The position numbers and the translations under genes are program-made. 64,000 bases of DNA. Origin: Incurvaria masculella (taxonomy: Eukaryota; Arthropoda; Insecta; Lepidoptera; Incurvariidae). This document shows, one piece after another, positions 39,801 through 50,000 of the stretch; the first letter of the stretch is position 1, and every line of letters starts with the position of its first letter. The notes below the pieces were generated by a model. It was given only the letters and a program-made list of their open reading frames with translations. It was not told where the DNA came from and made no database searches. The stretch is from contig OX335651.1 in the NCBI GenBank assembly GCA_946894095.1, positions 15,460,501 to 15,524,500 of the forward strand. Reading direction: 5' to 3'.

Positions 39801-39872
39801 ACTTCCATTAGTGTTAAACTTCCCTTTATCATCCTTCAGCTTTGCTTTCGTGCCAACCTTGGCACCGGCCAT
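27821..39872 (-). CDS. ZNF800: ZNF800-like C2H2 zinc-finger protein, nine coding exons with a frameshift in exon 8
   Basis: This is a probable nuclear DNA-binding regulator. Coding exons, in transcript order, are 39872-39702, 38231-38070, 37692-37405, 36052-35875, 35594-35357, 34834-34675, 33446-33224, 30892-30201 and 29073-27821, about 1120 aa. Six fingers are visible: C2HC in exon 2 (ECKVCRNMF, SHKRVYC), two C2H2 fingers across exons 4-5, a C2HC in exon 7 (CGGCGRSF), and two C2H2 in exon 8 (CRICKRKY and CKLCSYVNY). Exon 2 strongly resembles the first finger of human ZNF800 (ECKLCRSLF, THKKFYC), and finger spacing and order agree. The C-terminal exon is long, charged and low-complexity. Splice phases agree across all junctions. 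Within exon 8, however, the acidic frame entering from exon 7 and the finger frame leaving toward exon 9 differ, implying an indel near 30683-30690. A TTTTTTTTCAG-type acceptor at 39892-39894 points to an upstream non-coding exon. Confidence 0.88.
29355..29389. repeat. Perfect 16-bp hairpin
   Basis: AAGGTTATTATTGTAA, a GTT loop, then its exact inverse. It lies just upstream of a SINE head within intron 8 of ZNF800. Confidence 0.8.
29400..29680 (+). mobile_element. tRNA-headed SINE, 3' truncated
   Basis: The head GTGGCTCAAGGTAGGG and B-box GGTTCAAATCCCACC are clear, and the body continues to GTCGAAGCGGCAATGAA and then stops. Confidence 0.7.
29849..30014. mobile_element. Family H MITE, ~165 bp
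   Basis: CTAAGCCCCGATTGCACGAA at the left faces TTTCGTGCACTCGGCCCTAAG-like sequence at the right. Related copies are at 43352-43715, 53096-53262 and 57558-57710. Confidence 0.7.
31982..32362 (-). mobile_element. 5S-rRNA-headed SINE
   Basis: On the minus strand the 5' part (about 32362-32250) contains CCGAAGTTAAGCAACG and TTGGATGGGTGACC, the internal promoter region of 5S rRNA. The body and A-tail are those of the tRNA-headed SINEs in this window. It lies in intron 7 of ZNF800. Confidence 0.85.
33628..34003 (-). repeat. Family B element with expanded GTCC microsatellite
   Basis: Normal family B ends flank a GTCC tandem at 33681-33786, about 26 units, against about four in the copy at 17088. 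Confidence 0.8.
36340..37190 (+). pseudogene. Non-LTR retrotransposon ORF2 3' remnant
   Basis: In shifting frames one reads LNLVEFNASKTHACV, KAKLASKKLEVLIRV and VKWSELPPEVLPQ, the familiar end of Jockey/CR1-like reverse-transcriptase ORFs. Stops and frameshifts make it non-functional. A 3' fragment of the same kind is found at 16080-16200 and 39525-39590. Confidence 0.65.
38291..38784. mobile_element. Family E TIR element in ZNF800 intron 1
   Basis: CCAAAATGCGTACATTGC on the left and ATTACGCATTTCGGAA on the right are imperfect inverted repeats. The interior matches 1816-2399 almost end to end. Confidence 0.65.
39130..39243 (-). mobile_element. tRNA-like SINE head fragment
   Basis: On the minus strand the head reads GTAGCTCAGGGGC and the B-box GGGTTTAAATCCCCGTCC. 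Little body remains. Confidence 0.45.
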
Positions 39873-41359
39873 GGTAAATTAAGAAACGCACCTGAAAAAA
39901 AATCAGCATAAGCAGCATAAGTTTTCCAAGCTATCGTTTAGGCATCGTTTTGGAAGATACAATAAGCTTGATATAATTAGGTTAAGAGGTACATTCCTAC
40001 AATTGGGGTAAGTACTTAACACAGGCACACTTTTTTGTCTATGAATAGTCACGAGGTCCGATTTCATTCATCAATATATGATGATCAATATATTATGATA
40101 CTAGGTATAATGCCTGCGGATCTGCCTTCTGCAAGGTCGAGGCCGTTTGGTACCTACATTTATGTACTTTATTCGTGTTTGTACCTACAAAAAAACACAA
40201 GTAGAACCGACCCTTGCCACTTTGTTGTCTTCATATTACCAATTCTGTTTTTGCGTGCTAACGCGTGGAGACGTAGTTTACGTGACCCACCCCACGCGCC
40301 CGCGCACTACGATTCACAGATTACCAATATCTACGATTGGTGAATAAACTCGAACTGCTTCAACGCAACCCGCAACCTCGGCACATCTGTGCTACCGACT
40401 TATTACCGTATTTTTCGTCTGCGTAAAATCGGTCGAATCGACCTTCCGTGTATTCGGCCAGTCTGCTGCTGCCAACCAAAATTCTAACCCCCGGAAGAAA
40501 GTGACAGGTAGCTCTTATAGCGCTAGCAATAAGAGCCCTCTGTCAAGTTGGCAATGTGAACAATCTTCGACCCAATGACTATCGAAGCTATCCCTGAAAA
40601 ATATGTCTGCATCACAAGCCAGCCATTTTCAGTACCTACTTAGGTACTTAACTGCTATAGATATAGATGATAATGTGTACAGCCTAAATAACCTAGGTAG
40701 GTAGGTACCTACATCTTTTCGTAACACTCCCCAAGTTTGCTCCCGAAGGAATGATTTTTTCCGCTTCAATACAAACATTATTTGCATCAATCTCTAAAGC
40801 TTACGACATAGGTAGCTACTTATATAATATATTCGCAAAATGCATGTGGCGTAATTATTTATACATCTACTCTACAGGTGGGTGTGCCTACAACGAAATG
40901 TGATAAAATACCTACCAAAATCAAAGAAAATACACCACAGAACCTACAAACACACTATAGGTCTTTACGTGTGTGTAATCCAGCATCTCTTCTCTAGATG
41001 CAGTTTCTCCTCTGAGCCTAGACACCTACATACGTTTACCTCAATGATTTACCTATATTTAATCCGCGCGATGTAAATCTAGCGACGGAACACGCGGACT
41101 TTGTTGAACAAATAAATGAGTATCGTAACATGCGTGTAAATCGAAGCGAAACCTTGCTCGTCTCTCCCGAAAACTATGTCTGAACCAACCACTAAGTCTG
41201 TAAAATACAAATGTGTAAAGGCTTAACACATGCCAATGAATGCGACAGAAAGCCTTTTATGAAACAACTTACTCCGTAAACATTAAAATCGTCGGCCCGA
41301 ACTAGATTCACAATCGCTACGATTACACCGCCTCTATGCTCCACACCACAACAAAATGA

Positions 41360-41640
41360 CTACATGCCGAGCAGAATTCTCGTGCGCGAACGAACACGAA
41401 GCGGACTGAGACGAGGGAGGAGCGGGAGGGAGGAGAGTGCGCTACGCGGTGCGCCAGCCCTCGCGGGACAGCAGCAGCAGCGGTGTCTCGGCCGAGGCGG
41501 GGGGAGGGGGACTGGTCGGCTGGCTGGAGGGGCGGGTAAAGTGTGGCGGGCGGCGCGGCGCGGTGGGGGCGGGAGCGCAGCGGGCGCGCTACTACGCGAG
41601 GCGCGGCGGGCTGTGTGTGTAGGTTTCAAGCCGTGATAGC
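41360..41640 (-). promoter_or_regulatory. CpG-rich block, candidate ZNF800 promoter/first exon
   Basis: About 280 bases are markedly GC- and CpG-rich between AT-rich flanks, and open frames on both strands here look like composition effects. It lies 1.5 kb upstream of the ZNF800 start codon. The 5' UTR of that gene has an acceptor at 39892-39894, so a non-coding first exon must lie upstream. The promoter role is inferred from position and composition only. Confidence 0.45.
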
Positions 41641-41936
41641 CGTGATAGGTAACATGGGCCTAGTGATAGGAAATCAAAGCAAATCTTGAGCATAATCCAA
41701 AAGAAATTGTGTGTGAGGGAACAATGTTGGAAAAAATATCACACATGGACGTCAGCGATGGATCATTCAGACTTCAAAGAGAATGTATTCGCATTCCTTC
41801 TTCACAAATCCGGAATCTCGTCTGAGGTTCAATGACGCTTCGAGAACCAGCAAAATCCAGCAAAAATTTCACTCATTACGGGTGACATTACGTGACAACT
41901 GGGACTACAGGCTCAGAGGCTGTAGTCCCAGTTGGC

Positions 41937-42490
41937 ACCTAAATTGGCGTTTACGGCAAACGAATCGACTAGCGTTTTCAAATGTATGGAGAAATTGAAG
42001 GGCACGCGCAGTGGGCGTTAATCGAACTAACATTTGCGATTCCGAGTTTGATTTGACAGCTTACTCAACGTTGTCGTAATTACGTCGACGGTGCCGTTTA
42101 CGCCGACTCCGCGTTTTCATACAAATCGGAAGTCCGAGTTTGACTTTGACAGCTTGAAGAAGTAAAAACCACAGAATATCTAGTAAAAACTTGTATGGAG
42201 TTTGACGTTTTCGATTGTATGGAGAAATTGAAGAGCGCGCGCAGTGGACGTTAAGCGAATTACCATTTGCGATTCCGAGTTTGATTTGACAGCTTACTCA
42301 ACGTTGCCGTAAATACGTCGACGTCGCCGTTTACATCGACTCCGCGTTTTCATACAAATCGGAAATGCGAGTTTGACTGTGACAGCTTGAAGAAGTAAAA
42401 CCACAGAATATCTAGTAAAAACGTGTATGGAGTTTGACGTTTTTACGGAAAACGCCAGTCGATCGGTTTACCGTAAACGCCAATTTAGGT
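41937..42490. mobile_element. Family D TIR element with internal duplication
   Basis: Ends match 15686-15962, but the interior segment holding GGAGAAATTGAAG, TTTGATTTGACAGCTTACTC and CCACAGAATATCTAGTAAAA occurs twice, doubling the length to 554 bp. Confidence 0.75.
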
Positions 42491-43350
42491 GAGAACTCAG
42501 ACTGACCACTCTGATACTGATTCCTGAGTGGTCAGTCGACTGGGTTATTCCACAGGCTAGGGTGGCACTCGTAGAGTTCAATCAATTAGCTTTATCACTT
42601 CGTCAGGAGAACAGTCTCGTCGCGGACTCATTGTTTAAAAGATGTACAAAATGTCTGATGAGCTAAACTGTCGCGTGCGAGCGCGCGATATCGGATCTGA
42701 CTCGTATAGCTGCGAGAGCTGTTGCGAGTTGAAGATATCGCGTTTATACCTGTAACAACGAGTTCGTGCGAGCGCGAGAAAACTGTCGCGGTAGAACTTG
42801 CAGAGGCGTTCACACAGGTGATTTACTCTCCGACAGTCTGTCGGACATTTCTGGCGGAAATGTTCTTGCCCGTGGAAATAAAGTTATGTTATAAACTGAC
42901 AGATGATATCGCAGTTGCAATCGCAGCTGCACGGGCTCTAGTTAGTAGTTAATTTCTGCTAGTTAATTTACCATAGTACTAGATATTCTTTGGTACTGGT
43001 ACAGGGGGTATACTCCGAAAGCGAACACGAGTAGTTCCCGCGTGAAAGCTATCAAACTCTATGTAGAAAAAAAAGAAGCCTATTTAGAAACTTAAGTGAG
43101 TAAGTAGATTGTTATATCGTCGTTTTCTTCCACCGGAGGCGCGGCGGCGCGGTGCGTACGTGAGACGGGACCTCAAGTAATCTTATAGATCCCCAGCTTG
43201 GTAAGCAGCTGCCCGCCAAAATACCTTCATAATAAGCTTAACTGGTCTCGAGATATTCACACACACACAACACATGGAAACGCGATCAGTTTCTTATCAT
43301 TTCCATCGCACAAATCAGATAAGTTTAGAGGAAGTTTCAGGTATGCGGCA
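42491..43350. other. Intergenic DNA, no supported gene
   Basis: A 76-codon frame at 42722-42952 is open but matches no family I recognise, and its neighbourhood contains inverted ATATCGCG-rich fragments. I leave it uncalled. Confidence 0.3.
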
Positions 43351-43351
43351 A

Positions 43352-43715
43352 CTAAGGGCCGAGTGCACGAACGGACAAAAAATCATAATCAACGTCAAGG
43401 TATGATTAAACACGTCACTTTGTATGGACACTATGAAACCATCTCCGTGCGGTTCACTTTGTATGGACAATATGAAACCATCTCCGTGCGGTTCACTTAA
43501 AGTGACGTGTTTGAACATTGATTAACTCGCCCGTCGCTTCGTGCAATCGGGGCTAAGGACCGAGTGCAAGAAAGGACAAAAAAACAAAATCAACGTCAAA
43601 GTATGATCAAACACGTCACTTTGTGTGGACAGTATGGAAGAACCTCAATGCGGAAAAAAGTGACGTGTTTGAACATTGAATTACTCGGCCGTCTTTTCGT
43701 GCAACCGGGGCTAAG
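43352..43715. mobile_element. Two tandem family H MITEs
   Basis: Two copies are joined at GGGGCTAAGGACCGAG around 43553. The first holds an internal direct duplication of a ~40-bp unit containing GAAACCATCTCCGTGCGG. Confidence 0.7.
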
Positions 43716-44857
43716 TGTTGGAATGATTTGCCTCCCCCAGCTCGTCAGGCGCAGTCGACGATAACTTTTAAAAATATCTTTAAACAATATATTTGGAAAA
43801 GCAATATATAAGCCAGTTCATTAAAGAAACTATATAGAAATGGCGGCTTGTACTTGTCCAACCGACGGTACGGTCAGCATAATAATTTTACAAAGTATAC
43901 ATTTATGTTTGAAGATTTTTGTAATAATGGATTTTGATAAAATCTTAAAATGCATTAATCGATTTTAGATTTTTTGTTTCCCTAGCCGCAAATCGAACTC
44001 GTTGATTTTTAAAAAAATTACGCAATCAGTACTATTGCGCCGGTCAATAGCGCCGCTTACAAGGAACAAATCCTGTGAGGTAATATTATACAACAAACTA
44101 AAGGAAAGTGTTGATTTTTAATAAACTGATTAAAATGTTCCAGTATTCATACATTACCCGTACCCAAAACATAAAAATACAGACCTAGATCTGACAAAAT
44201 ATTTTAGAATCCAAAATTTAATAAACATAGTTTAACATTGATACATGAAACCGTTATCGCCCGTAGTTATATGATAGGATAACGACTCTCTTAAACACAA
44301 TTTCACGGGCGACACTCCAAAGAATCTTCCGGCGGTTTTTAGAAGTCATAGTTCTGTTCAATTCAACCAGTGAAACACTATACCGACCTAACAACGCAAC
44401 TAAGTACATATCACTGGGCGCTCTGATTTGATATATTTTTTAACCGACTTCAAAAAAAAAAACAAAAAAAACATACAGACGAATTGATAAACTCCTCCTT
44501 TTTTTGAAGTCGGTTAAAAAAGGAGGAGGTTATCAATTCGTCTGCATGTTTTTTTTTCCTTTTTTTTATGTTTGTTACCTCATAACTTTTGCCTGGGTGA
44601 ACCGATTTTGATGATCATTTTTTTAAATGATAGCTAGTGCTTCCCAAGTGGTCCCATTTTAATTTGGTTAAGTTCTGACAATGACATCCATGAGAAAATC
44701 ATAAAAGTCTTAAATTTGTATTAAGATGTGCGCGACAAATGGACGAATAACTCAATATAACGCCAACCGATTTCGGTGATTCTTTTTTTATTGGAAAGGA
44801 TGTGCACAAATTAGTAAGTGGACTTCAGATTCACTAAAAATAAACAATTAAAAAAAA

Positions 44858-45137
44858 ATTAACAAAAAAAATAACCGACTTCAAAGAAAAAGCACTAAAA
44901 AGTAAAAATTAATTTCCATTTTTGTAGTTACGATTTCTGTTATTTTTTGAGTCGGTGTCAGCCAAGGTTAGGTTAGGTTAGGTTAGGTTAGGTTAGGTTA
45001 GGTTCTCTTGATTGGCGCAGCGCGTACCCGGCTGACGCCGACTCAAAAAATAACAGAAATCGTAACTACAAAAATGGAAATTATTTTTTACTTTTTTGTG
45101 CTTTTTCTTTGAAGTCGGTTATTTTTTTTGTTAAATT
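44858..45137. repeat. Inverted repeat with ~105-bp arms around a telomeric tract
   Basis: The left arm (44858-44963) and right arm (45030-45137) are near-exact inverses: AAATAACCGACTTCAAAG faces CTTTGAAGTCGGTTATTT. The spacer holds a TTAGG-type tandem. Confidence 0.85.
44966..45004. repeat. Interstitial telomere-type repeat (GGTTA)n
   Basis: Just under eight units of GGTTA, i.e. the insect telomere motif TTAGG, with no interruptions. Confidence 0.9.
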
Positions 45138-45596
45138 TTTTTCTAGTCGTTACCGCACTGTGTGAGTATAGATGGCGATATAGTGGAAGCGAGATAGCAT
45201 GCGATTCGCAAGTACAAGCCGCCATTTATATATAGTTTCTTTATTGAACCAGGATGTAATCTAAGATATATTATAAGTAATTATTAGTATTATCTTTGAT
45301 ATAAGTCTCGATCTCACGTACATGACTAACACAGACAAACTCATCCCTGACACCCTCGATCGCGCGCGCATACACACACACACACACACCCTTACCCTCT
45401 TTTACACACGCACATACATTAACAAACACCATTCCTCAAACGCACACATATATATTATATACAGGTACACACGTTATTAACTTAAATTGTATCTAACTAA
45501 TTTATTTCACTCACGTAGACCTATTTTCCTTGTGATTACTAATGTAGCATGTTCAAAGGCGCCTGCGTTATGTTTTTAAAGGATCCTGAAACGGAT

Positions 45597-45744
45597 GTAC
45601 AGTCGTTTTGTCTGAAATCTATACACCGGAAATAGAGACAAATTTGAGATCTCTTTCTGACATGCTGACGTCAACCATAGAGTAAAAGGGACTTAGAAAT
45701 TCCTTCTCTTTCCAGTGTATACATTTGATAAGTAACGACTGTAC
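45597..45744. mobile_element. 148-bp MITE with GTACAGTCGTT ends
   Basis: GTACAGTCGTT faces AACGACTGTAC, and the similarity continues imperfectly for about 34 bases inward. Confidence 0.6.
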
Positions 45745-45782
45745 CAGCTTAGCAGCGCAAGCTGCGTACCAGATGAGTGCAT

Positions 45783-45821
45783 ACCACGGAATATTGAGGA
45801 GGCTCCTCAATATTCCGTGGT
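45783..45821. repeat. Perfect 19-bp palindrome
   Basis: ACCACGGAATATTGAGGAG, one central base, then its exact inverse. Direct TGCATACC repeats overlap both ends. Confidence 0.85.
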
Positions 45822-46727
45822 GCATACCTCTTCAGTGCAGCACTATAATAGCAAACATCTTTATGTATACTTTTCTCTTTTTCATTACTTCCTGTTTACT
45901 GTTGTATTTTTTGTGTGTTGCTCTGAATAAACGATTTTATTATTATTAATAGTCTTAAGCGTAAGACCCCGGTACTTCTTTTCAGTGGCGATGGAATTAC
46001 ACCTTAGCCGGTCACCGTGGCATGCCAGCCATTCGGGCGTCCAGGGAGCGCTGGACCTTCTTGGCGGCGTGGCGCTTCTCATCGATGTCGCAAAGTAGAC
46101 GGCGTCGTCGGTAAACAAGCCGAGCATCGACGATTGGATTGGAAACGGTCATATGGGCACCTCCTTCCGGCCGCAGATGCCTCGCCGGTGATGTACCATG
46201 TTCGATGTATGCGTTTGACAGTTGGTATCGAAAGCGCTCTTTATACTATCTGTCAAACGCATACAATATTTTTGACAGGCGATATCGCCTTCTCCATAGC
46301 GCGTACTCGATAGCGTTCCTGGTAGGGCACTAGTAGCTCCCTACAGTCGGATTTATTTTGCACATGTGGCGTGCCCCTTTCCCCGTCGACCGGTTTTCAA
46401 AAGGGGCGTCCTACTGCAATCTGCGGCGGCGGTACTATCCACTACTCCCGCTTCACCTCCGCATGATGCGAGCGCTTCATAGCAATTGCGTTGGAATGTG
46501 CTACTAGACTTTTGAATGCGACTATACATATTGGCGGTGAATATACTGGTGATGTAGCTTGGCGACGCAGATATTGGCGATGTGGATGCAGGGCACCCTC
46601 GCACGGCCGTTTGCTTAGGTTTGGCACGAAGTACCTAGTATTATATTCTGTGTGTTCGGACACGCGCAAAATAAGCTATGTGGGATATTTCTGCATATCT
46701 GAATATGGAGTAGGATATAAACAGGCG

Positions 46728-46833
46728 TATTCAGAGTGGGCGGACTAACTTCAATACACCGGACTAAACTAGTTTTTGCATGGTTAGTCCGGTGCTAATC
46801 TCGTACTAAGTTTTAACAGGTTCTCTCTGAATA
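46728..46833. mobile_element. Family M MITE upstream of UBA3
   Basis: Second copy of the element at 12868-12977, with TATTCAGAGTG and CTCTGAATA ends and the shared ATGGTTAGTCCGGTGCTA. It lies about 220 bases upstream of the UBA3 start. Confidence 0.6.
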
Positions 46834-47050
46834 CGAAAGTATATGTTCTCTTTCTGGAATAAACATTTTATTATCTGTGGTGATAGTCTGTGTTGAAAAC
46901 AAACCGTTTTGATTTCTTGTAGATTTCTTTTCATTTTCTTTTTTCACAGAGCGGGCACGGGCACGGCACGCGGAAAGATAATTCGGCTAGAACGGCAGAA
47001 AATTAATGTTTCGTGGAACTACAAAAGTGTCTGCATAGCTCAGTTGCGCC

Positions 47051-50000
47051 ATGTCGGAGATCATTTCAGAAGAAGCGGGAGCAAATCCGGCACCTCCGCC
47101 GGCGCGGGTGCATGAACGTCGCTGGCTGCACGTTCGCAAATTGCTGGAGCGCTCGGGACCGTTCTGTCATCCCGATTTTGAGCCTTCGCCGGACATCCTC
47201 GATTTCATCATGAACTCATGCAAGGTGCTGTCACATTCATAGATATTCTGTAACCCAGCATTTATGACCCCACACCATGCCTTATCTCGTAAAATCGAGG
47301 TTGTCACAGTATACTGAGAATCTTAATGTTAGCCTGGCAAACACAACCCTTTTTTTATTTGGATTTCAATATTTTTTAACGCATAAACTTACTCGAGACA
47401 CTGGCCAGTTCTCCGGTAATTGTTCCAGTCTAGACCAATTTTCAGCCTAGAGCTAAAAAGCTCTAAAGCCTAGTGTTGACACAAAACGCCCAGTGGTACA
47501 AGGTAAAAAATATTTTGGATAGAAAACTTCGTTTTCGCGCCCATGTTCCTTGACCAAAAATGCGGAAATTCTTTAGATTAGTACATCGCGAAAACTAAGA
47601 AAAAAAAAATATATACCTACTAAAGGCCTCAAAATACGTTATTCTAAATCAAAATTGGGGTCCGGAAATCGAAAAAAAACATAAAAAAAAAATCTCCTTT
47701 GAATTTGTGACGAAATTTCTGTCATTTGCATCCACAAACATTGAATAAACACGAATACTGCGTCCTTTTCGCACAAATGAAAGTATTTAAAACCAAACGT
47801 GTCCACTTTCACCACTCCCTAAATGTTATAAATGTGAACAAAGCATCCAAATCCCAACAAATGCAATGACGACGCGTAGCGAGTCAACAGTCACAGTGCA
47901 TACATGTGCGCGGAACAACAGCAAGATATGCACCAGTAATATTATATTATCTATGATATGCACTGCAGTGCTCGCAACAACAGCGACACCAGCGACAAAA
48001 TGGTATTGCCATGTACTCATTTATTTTTCCGTGGTCTATAAAAAAAATTACCAAGGTTAATTTAAAGAAGGACACGTCGCTTCCGCTCCGTGTCTTCTAT
48101 ATATTAACCTTAACCTAACTGGTCCATGTCGGGATGGCTCATGTCGGTTGCAAACGCTCAGGACGTCCTGTGCGAGCTTTCGTCTTCGCGCTTCTAAAAA
48201 ACACACCATCATTTTACCCTTAATTATGGGTAACGACGTGTTGGCAACTTAAAAATGGAAAGACAAGGTATGTTCGCGTCTCAATACAGAACTAAATATA
48301 TCGATGGAGCACAAAGAAAATAATTAAAAAAAATTTTTTTCAAGAAAAATAGATATCTCCGGACCGAAATTTTTACATCAAAATGTTTCTAAAAAACTAC
48401 TCTACCATCCCTGATAACCAGATAGTTGGTAGAAAGGATGTACTAATCTAAAGAGCAGCCAAAAATGCTTCTAAAAATCCACTCTACCATCCCTGATATC
48501 CTGCTAGAAGCTAAGAATGGCGCACTCTTGTCAATTTTTTCCCAAATATTTCAAAAAAATATTTTGGATAGAGAACTTCGTTTTTGCACCCATGTTCCTT
48601 GACCAAAAATACTTCTAAAAATCCACTCTACCATCCCTGATATGCTTAGCAAGAAGCTAAGAATGGTGCACTCTTGTAATTTTATTCCAAAACTCACCTT
48701 ATACACGGTGTTAATTTTTTTCGCGACATTACTATTTTAATACCGATTATTTAACTATGTTATGAAAAATGTTCTACTTTAGAACTTTTTGTAAATGCAG
48801 TGCGGTTCCTATTACGAAATACTATGTTTTCATACTAGTATTAGAAATCGAAAATTTTAAAACAAAAGGTCAAAACAAAAAAAAACCTACTTTTTCGGCA
48901 TCAGTATGTGACCCAAAATAACCCCTTTCGGGAATGTCGCCTGCTTGGGTTAACACCGTGTATATAGAGAATGAACATTTGACGTATGTCAGTTGATCCG
49001 TGCTGGAGCAAAGCCGGTGTTAAGTTATGGATCAAACTTTTTATCCGCCTATATTTTGCATCTTAGGAAACCAAAATTACTCCTTCAAAATATTGTTTTT
49101 GAGCAATGGCTTAAACATTTATTTATTATTATATATTTGGTGATAATAATTAGAAAGCATTTATTTAGTTTAAAATAGAATTATGGTGCACTAACCAGCA
49201 CTGCACATGCGTCCTTTTGTAGTGATGTGCCAATAATACTAGCGCAATTGTATCTCAGCGATAGTCCGCAAATCCGCTAGCATGGTGCCTCGCTGAGCGT
49301 GGTTTTGCGAGGTGAGGTATTTTTGGGCTTTTCTGAGCACCTTTGGTCCTCAGCACAGCCACACATATCGGTTTGTCTATATCTATATCTATACTCAGCC
49401 TCAGTGGCCCAGTGGCGCGACACTTCGGCGATCGCTCTCCGAAGTTAAGCAACGCTGGGTCCGGTCTGGTCTTGGATGGGTGACCATTCGACCGTTGAAA
49501 GAGGCTGGCCGTGGTTTGGATTCCACGTTAAGCTGTAGGTCTCCTTCCTTACTTACTAGGTGGTAGGGTTTATCCCGCCCGGGTGGGTACCATCGCATTG
49601 GATGAACGATGGTCGAAGCGGCAATAAAAATTGTCCGTGTTTTCCATCCAGTTCAATGTAGCCGTGCAATATAAGGAATGTCCTGGCATGGCACCTAGTT
49701 CCCATGTGGTGTGTTGGGCTAATACCATGACAGAACTTGTGGTATTAGCCATCCATGTCCAGTCACATAAAAAAAAAACTATTATATAAAGAGGAAAGGT
49801 TTGATTGTTTGTGTATTTGAACCGAATAGGCTCCGAAACTACTGAACGGATTTGAAAAAATATTTCACCGTTGGAAAGCTACAGTCTATCCGAGGAACAT
49901 AGGCTATGTTTTATCTTAAAAAAATTAGGGATCCTTACCAAAACTCCAATAACGTGACCCAAGGTGCAAAAAAATTACCAAGAATGTTCCTTACATCGCG

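Larger units (their letters stand above)
43815..45249. mobile_element. ~1.43-kb composite TIR element
   Basis: AAATGGCGGCTTGTACTTG at the left faces CAAGTACAAGCCGCCATTT at the right, with further matching to the AAGAAACTATAT segment on the outside. It encloses part of the fold-back family of 24540-25090, a CCGACTTCAAAAAA element and the telomere-repeat inverted repeat. Confidence 0.65.

Noticed and set aside
41360..41640. Overlapping open frames on both strands in a GC-rich block
   Set aside because: Low-complexity Arg/Gly/Ala or Pro/Ala translations without splice context; better explained as a CpG-rich promoter region.
42722..42952. 76-codon plus-strand frame
   Set aside because: No family resemblance and it lies in a region with inverted fragments; not enough to support a gene.
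45373..45390. CA microsatellite as a regulatory element
   Set aside because: Simple short tandem repeat with no other signal.
45885..46340. Possible decayed coding sequence (minus strand, DIDEKRHAAKKVQRSLDA)
   Set aside because: Looks codon-like over about 30 residues but ends in stops and matches nothing I can name; too weak to call.
49430..49484. Genuine 5S rRNA gene
   Set aside because: The 5S similarity is partial, the outer helix does not match, and the sequence continues into a SINE body and A-tail. Same for 32275-32330.
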